A stretch of 64,000 nucleotides of DNA from Trametes villosa (taxonomy: Eukaryota; Basidiomycota; Agaricomycetes; Polyporales; Polyporaceae), in the NCBI GenBank assembly GCA_002964805.2, contig PUDQ02000003.1, forward strand, positions 2,790,001 to 2,854,000. The letters are read 5' to 3'. The translations under genes were made by a program, and so were the position numbers. Below are positions 60,731 to 64,000 of this stretch, one piece after another (within the stretch, counting starts at the first letter, position 1; each line of letters starts with the position of its first letter). Below the pieces are notes generated by a model that worked only from the letters and a program-made list of their open reading frames with translations, did no database searches and was not told the DNA's origin.

Positions 60731-62499
60731 ATGCGTACACGATCCTGCAACTGCGATGCCCACCCTGGCTTACCCAACATCTCTATCGAGGAGGACGGCA
60801 AGAAGCCCACCCGCAAGCGGGCCACCCGCTCTTCAGCCAAGCCGCGAGGGGGAGCAAAGGCCTCGAAGGCCACAAAGGTAGTCAATCAAGCTGGCTTTGA
60901 CAAGGTAGCGCACATCGAGAACAAGGCCGCAGCCGACGAGGCTGCCGCCGCGAAGGCTCGCCTGAATTACGTTGTTGTGCCCCGCCGTTCGAGCCACCGA
61001 CTCCGCCAGAAAAGACGCCTGAAGAGGATGTCGTGGAGCCCGCTGTGGAGGACGAGGAGGCGGAGAACTGTATGTTTCATTTACATTCCTTATTACTGAC
61101 ACGCTCAACCGCGCATCTGACCTCAGCGGATGACACCGGGTCTGATAACGACACCGAGCCCGCCACCGAATACGACCTCCCCGCCTCATCGAGTCCACCG
61201 AAGGTTGCACAACGTAAGCTTTCATTTTGACGGTGCTGTACAGCAATACAATGCTCATAACTCTCACAGGGCGCCCAAAGCATGACACTCGCGATCATTA
61301 AGATCCCAGCAAAGAGGAGGATGAATGGATCCACGCCGACGTCGATGTCCTCGTGCGTGCAGCGAGTAGTGATTCGGAGGGGTACGTAGACACAGCAGCC
61401 GGATACATGTCCGATGTCGGAGTGGACTATGACAAGCTCATTGAGCTGTTGCCGACTGACCCAACGTACTACTCGCACTCTCAGCGCCCCCATGTCCGGA
61501 TGAAGCCCCTGCCCGCTGACTGTTTCAACAGCGCCAACGAGCGGGACATCAACGAGTACAACGGCCAACAGGGTTCACGATCTCCCTCCCGTCAGCAGCG
61601 AAAGAAGGGTATCCCGCCCTCACCTGAAGATGTCAACATGGACGTCGATCACGACAATGGTGACGACGATGACGACGATGCCAACGACCTCAAGAAGAGC
61701 CGGCGCTCAAGGAAGAAGCCCACTGCTTCCTCGCCTCCTCGCGACAAGGACGACATCTTCCAGGTGGACCGCAAGGGCAAGGGCAAAGCCCCCGTTACTC
61801 GGTGTTCCTCGACCACGGCCTCCCCCAACCGCAAAGCCACCTCCGATGTCGGCGGTGACAAGTTCAAGCAGGCCTTGAAGAGTAAGCATTCCGCTCCTTG
61901 CGTGCACGGTAATAAAGGCTCCGCCTCGCAGCCCGCTCGCGACAACGACGACAGCAACAATGACGATGACGAGGACTCCGGCCAGTACACAAAGCCCACT
62001 CCCCACTGACGGTCCCAAAAGCCCGCTGCGGCACCACCTCCTCGCGAAGATGAAGACAACGGCGACGATGTCATGAAGGTCGACCCCGACACCCCTCCGA
62101 AGAAGCAGAAGACGTTGGGCGGCCGTGCGGCCATCGCTGCAGCACGTGCACGCCTGCCAGCGGAAGGTGACCAGACCAGCACGAAGCAGAAGGGAGCGCC
62201 AAGTCTCCCCAACACGCCTCGGTGCGTTCGCTCACCGTCGCCTGCCAGTATCATCGACTAATCTATTCTTAGGAAACCTCCTGCCGGCAAGAAAGCGGAG
62301 GCCGCCCACCCGCCCTCAGAAGTTGAGGAGGAGGAGGAGGACGAGGATGAGGGCGAGGACGAGGACGAGGATGAGGAGAATGAGAAAGCAGCAGCCGAGT
62401 ACGTGCAGTGTTTTCTCATTGCGTATACTAACAATCTGCATTCAGGTCATCCCCGCCCAGGCCAAAGCCAATCTGCTGCCCCCTCTTCCTGATGTGCAA
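60731..62499 (+). pseudogene. Highly charged low-complexity protein gene, interrupted
   Basis: Begins at ATG 60731 (MRTRSCNCDAHPGLPN) with a Lys/Arg/Ala-rich region (KRATRSSAKPRGGAKASK). A frame change at about 60985 leads to an acidic exon ending at about 61069 (donor gtatgt), then DDTGSDNDTEPATEY, a second intron at about 61216-61270, and a long exon with DEWIHADVDVLVRAASS, GYMSDVGVDYDKLIELL and Asp/Lys-rich tracts. TAA at 61299 and TGA at 62007 interrupt it; both could be C-to-T changes. A third intron and a Glu-rich exon follow. The reading frame runs straight into the left end of the next hAT element at 62500, which seems to cut it. I do not recognise the protein; alternating charged tracts suggest a nuclear protein. 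Confidence 0.45.
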
Positions 62500-62805
62500 T
62501 AAGGCTGAACACGGGTGCGGGTCAAAGCGCAGGTTGACCCACGGAAAAGCCTACCCGGAGCTGTGGATCACGGCTCACACGGGTGCGGGTGCCCGCAGCC
62601 GGATAAGTACCGGATCTGGGTCACGATCTCGGCCTTGAGTGGATCCGGAGCAGGTTACCCGAGATCCGGGTTCACACATCATGGGCAAGTCGGGCCTTTC
62701 AGCGTCGGAAGGGAAGTTTGAGCACAAAGGACATTCATTAAGGCATAGGCAACATTGGTAAGTAAATGTGTGTTAAGTAAAGCTAGCATGCAACATGTAT
62801 AGTAG
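62500..62805. mobile_element. Probable left end of a second two-gene hAT element
   Basis: The sequence TAAGGCTGAACACGGGTG matches the first bases of the two proven elements at 46218 and 57774 (TAAGGCTG, then CA at 11-12 and GGT at 15-17). About 190 bp of short repeated motifs follow (GGGTGCGGGT twice, GATCCGG variants), like the subterminal arrays of the proven copies. The homologous minus-strand gene then begins, as in the 46-kb element. The right end would lie beyond the window; the expected 8-bp duplication is ATGTGCAA (62492-62499). Confidence 0.6.
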
Positions 62806-63967
62806 CTACCAGTCGCCGATCTCCAGCTCAGAGCTCGTCGGGGAGAGCAGCGGCGGCATATCGTCGTCAGTATCAGGCTTGTCGACGACAACACAGCCAC
62901 CAGTCACGAGGCGCACGCGAGGAACAGACGCCGACGACGCGGGGGCCGTCGCGGGGGCCATGGGGACGGTGTTCGCAGTCGGCACGGCGGATACGAGGGC
63001 CAGCATCGTGCTCCAGCGTGTGCTGGGCACGGAGGCGCCGGCGCACGAGCCTGGGGACGCGAGCGCGTTGGCGAAGAACTCGACGCCCGATGGCGGGCGG
63101 GCCGTCTCCCCGGCGGTTGTGGCGTAGAGATCCGTAGGATCGTGGAAGATCTCCTAATAAGATACCAGATGTGAGTACGCATGCCAGCCACGCGACACGC
63201 AGGCGAGATGGAATACCACATACCGAGGGTAAGGTATTGCGCATAGCGCTGATGGCGGTGACAAGCACGTCGTCCGCGCGCTCGCCCACGGACAAGGACA
63301 TCGCGCCGCCGACGAGCTCGAGAACGAGCTCGTCGAGGCTTCCAGCAGGTACTCCTGGGAAGTCCGCGGCTATCGCGCGATAGGCTAGAAAGAGACAGAG
63401 CAGGATCCCCGCTTGCTCTTCGCTGACCGCGTCCTCCGGGAGGAGGGTGCTGCGCACGAGGGCAATCCAGCGGTCGCACAGGCGCACGACGATGCGCCCG
63501 TATTCGAAGGTCGGAAGCATGAACTACAGAAACAGCGGTTAGCAAGAGAACGGCGCGGATGGCAAGCCGAACTCACGCGGTAGACCTGGGTGCCGTCGTA
63601 GTGACCCCAGACGATCATGTCGAGGCCGTACTGACGTCTGCCCGTTGCAGGGTCGGTGTACGTGTCGGTAACGAGGTTGATACGAGCCTCTGTAAGAGTC
63701 ATGGCACGCGGCGGTGGTCGAGTAGAGTGCGGGGAAAGAGGGGGGAGTGGGATGTGTAGGTGACTGACCTCGCCGCGCCGCACTTATGTGCGCGAACCCG
63801 CGTAGTGCTTGCATCGCGACGCGCAAGTCCACACCTTGCGTGGCTTCACCTGTGCTGCGCATAGCGACTTCGCGTGCTCGTCGGCCGATTCGGGTGCTGT
63901 CGTAACCCTTGAGACCGGCAGGAGGTCGACCGTCGCACTTCCCAGCCAAGACGCAGGCCTTGGACAT
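62806..63967 (-). CDS. Homologue of the hAT-borne second gene, intact, 319 residues
   Basis: Predicted exons: 63967-63769, 63689-63577, 63523-63224 and 63153-62806. The introns are 70-79 bp (donors gtcagt, gtgagt, gtatgt; acceptors ttacag, tgtag, attag). The total is 960 nt, 319 codons plus stop, with no internal stop. The start ATG at 63967 gives MSKACVLAGKCDGRPPAG; an earlier exon beyond the window is possible. The third exon (FMLPTFEYGRIVVRLCDRW ... MRNTLPS) is 100 codons and pairs with that of the 46.6-kb gene. The C-terminus is Ala/Pro/Ser-rich with an acidic end (DKPDTDDDMPPLL, SELEIGDW). No known domain is recognised; the core is helical-looking (LLCLFLAYRAIAADF). Its position 306 bp inside a hAT-like end suggests it is a transposon gene. 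Confidence 0.75.
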
Positions 63968-64000
63968 CGTTCGTGACAATTCCCGACACCCGCACCCGGC

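Overview
This window looks like a repeat-rich stretch of an Agaricomycete (mushroom-forming basidiomycete) genome. The evidence is short introns (about 50-90 bp) with GT..AG borders, GC-rich coding sequence, a basidiomycete-style F-box gene, and the mix of elements: LINEs with RNase H, a KDZ transposase with a CxC-type cysteine cluster, a Plavaka (CACTA-type) transposase, Helitron relatives and a hAT element. Polyporales is a reasonable guess but cannot be proved from sequence alone.

Layout. 1-9.6 kb is the gene-bearing part: an F-box protein gene (minus strand) and two small tandem paralogues of an unrecognised family (6473-6988 and 7943-8431), with an AT-rich stretch carrying an old MITE copy between them. 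9.6-17.2 kb is a LINE with a gag-like ORF1 and an endonuclease/RT/RNase H ORF2 broken by three stops and a 25-bp triplication. A solo LTR with a 5-bp duplication follows. 18.2-41.5 kb is an AT-rich graveyard of one repeat family, called R here. Its ends (short head, inverted copy of the head near the tail, terminal hairpin, junctions between two Ts) fit a non-autonomous Helitron2/Helentron-like element. Inside it sit a second LINE (19946-26308, 26-bp target duplication), a TA-flanked MITE, a possible captured gene segment and a Helitron Rep-region fragment. 41.5-46.2 kb holds a KDZ transposase gene and an accessory gene of unknown function with in-frame stops. 53.5-56.7 kb is another R copy, followed by a broken Plavaka transposase.

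The most interesting object is a nested hAT transposon at 46218-53031. It has a 17-bp terminal inverted repeat (TAAGGCTGAGCATAGGT) and a perfect 8-bp target duplication (GGTCGACG), and it carries two divergent genes: an 11-exon hAT transposase (plus) and a second gene (minus) of an unrecognised family. A homologue of that second gene lies at 62806-63967, about 300 bp inside a sequence that looks like the left end of another element of the same family (62500). The same layout at two insertions suggests a two-gene hAT lineage whose second gene is part of the transposon. A 520-bp deletion-type relative (57774-58293, same terminal repeat, 8-bp duplication AGCTCGTC) interrupts the Plavaka gene.

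Most transposon ORFs show premature stops compatible with C-to-T change (mainly TGA where CGA is expected), and acidic active-site positions read Asn in both the hAT transposase and the second LINE's RT. This points to methylation- or RIP-like decay. Apart from the F-box gene, the tandem pair and the 62.8-kb gene, little here looks like intact single-copy host sequence.
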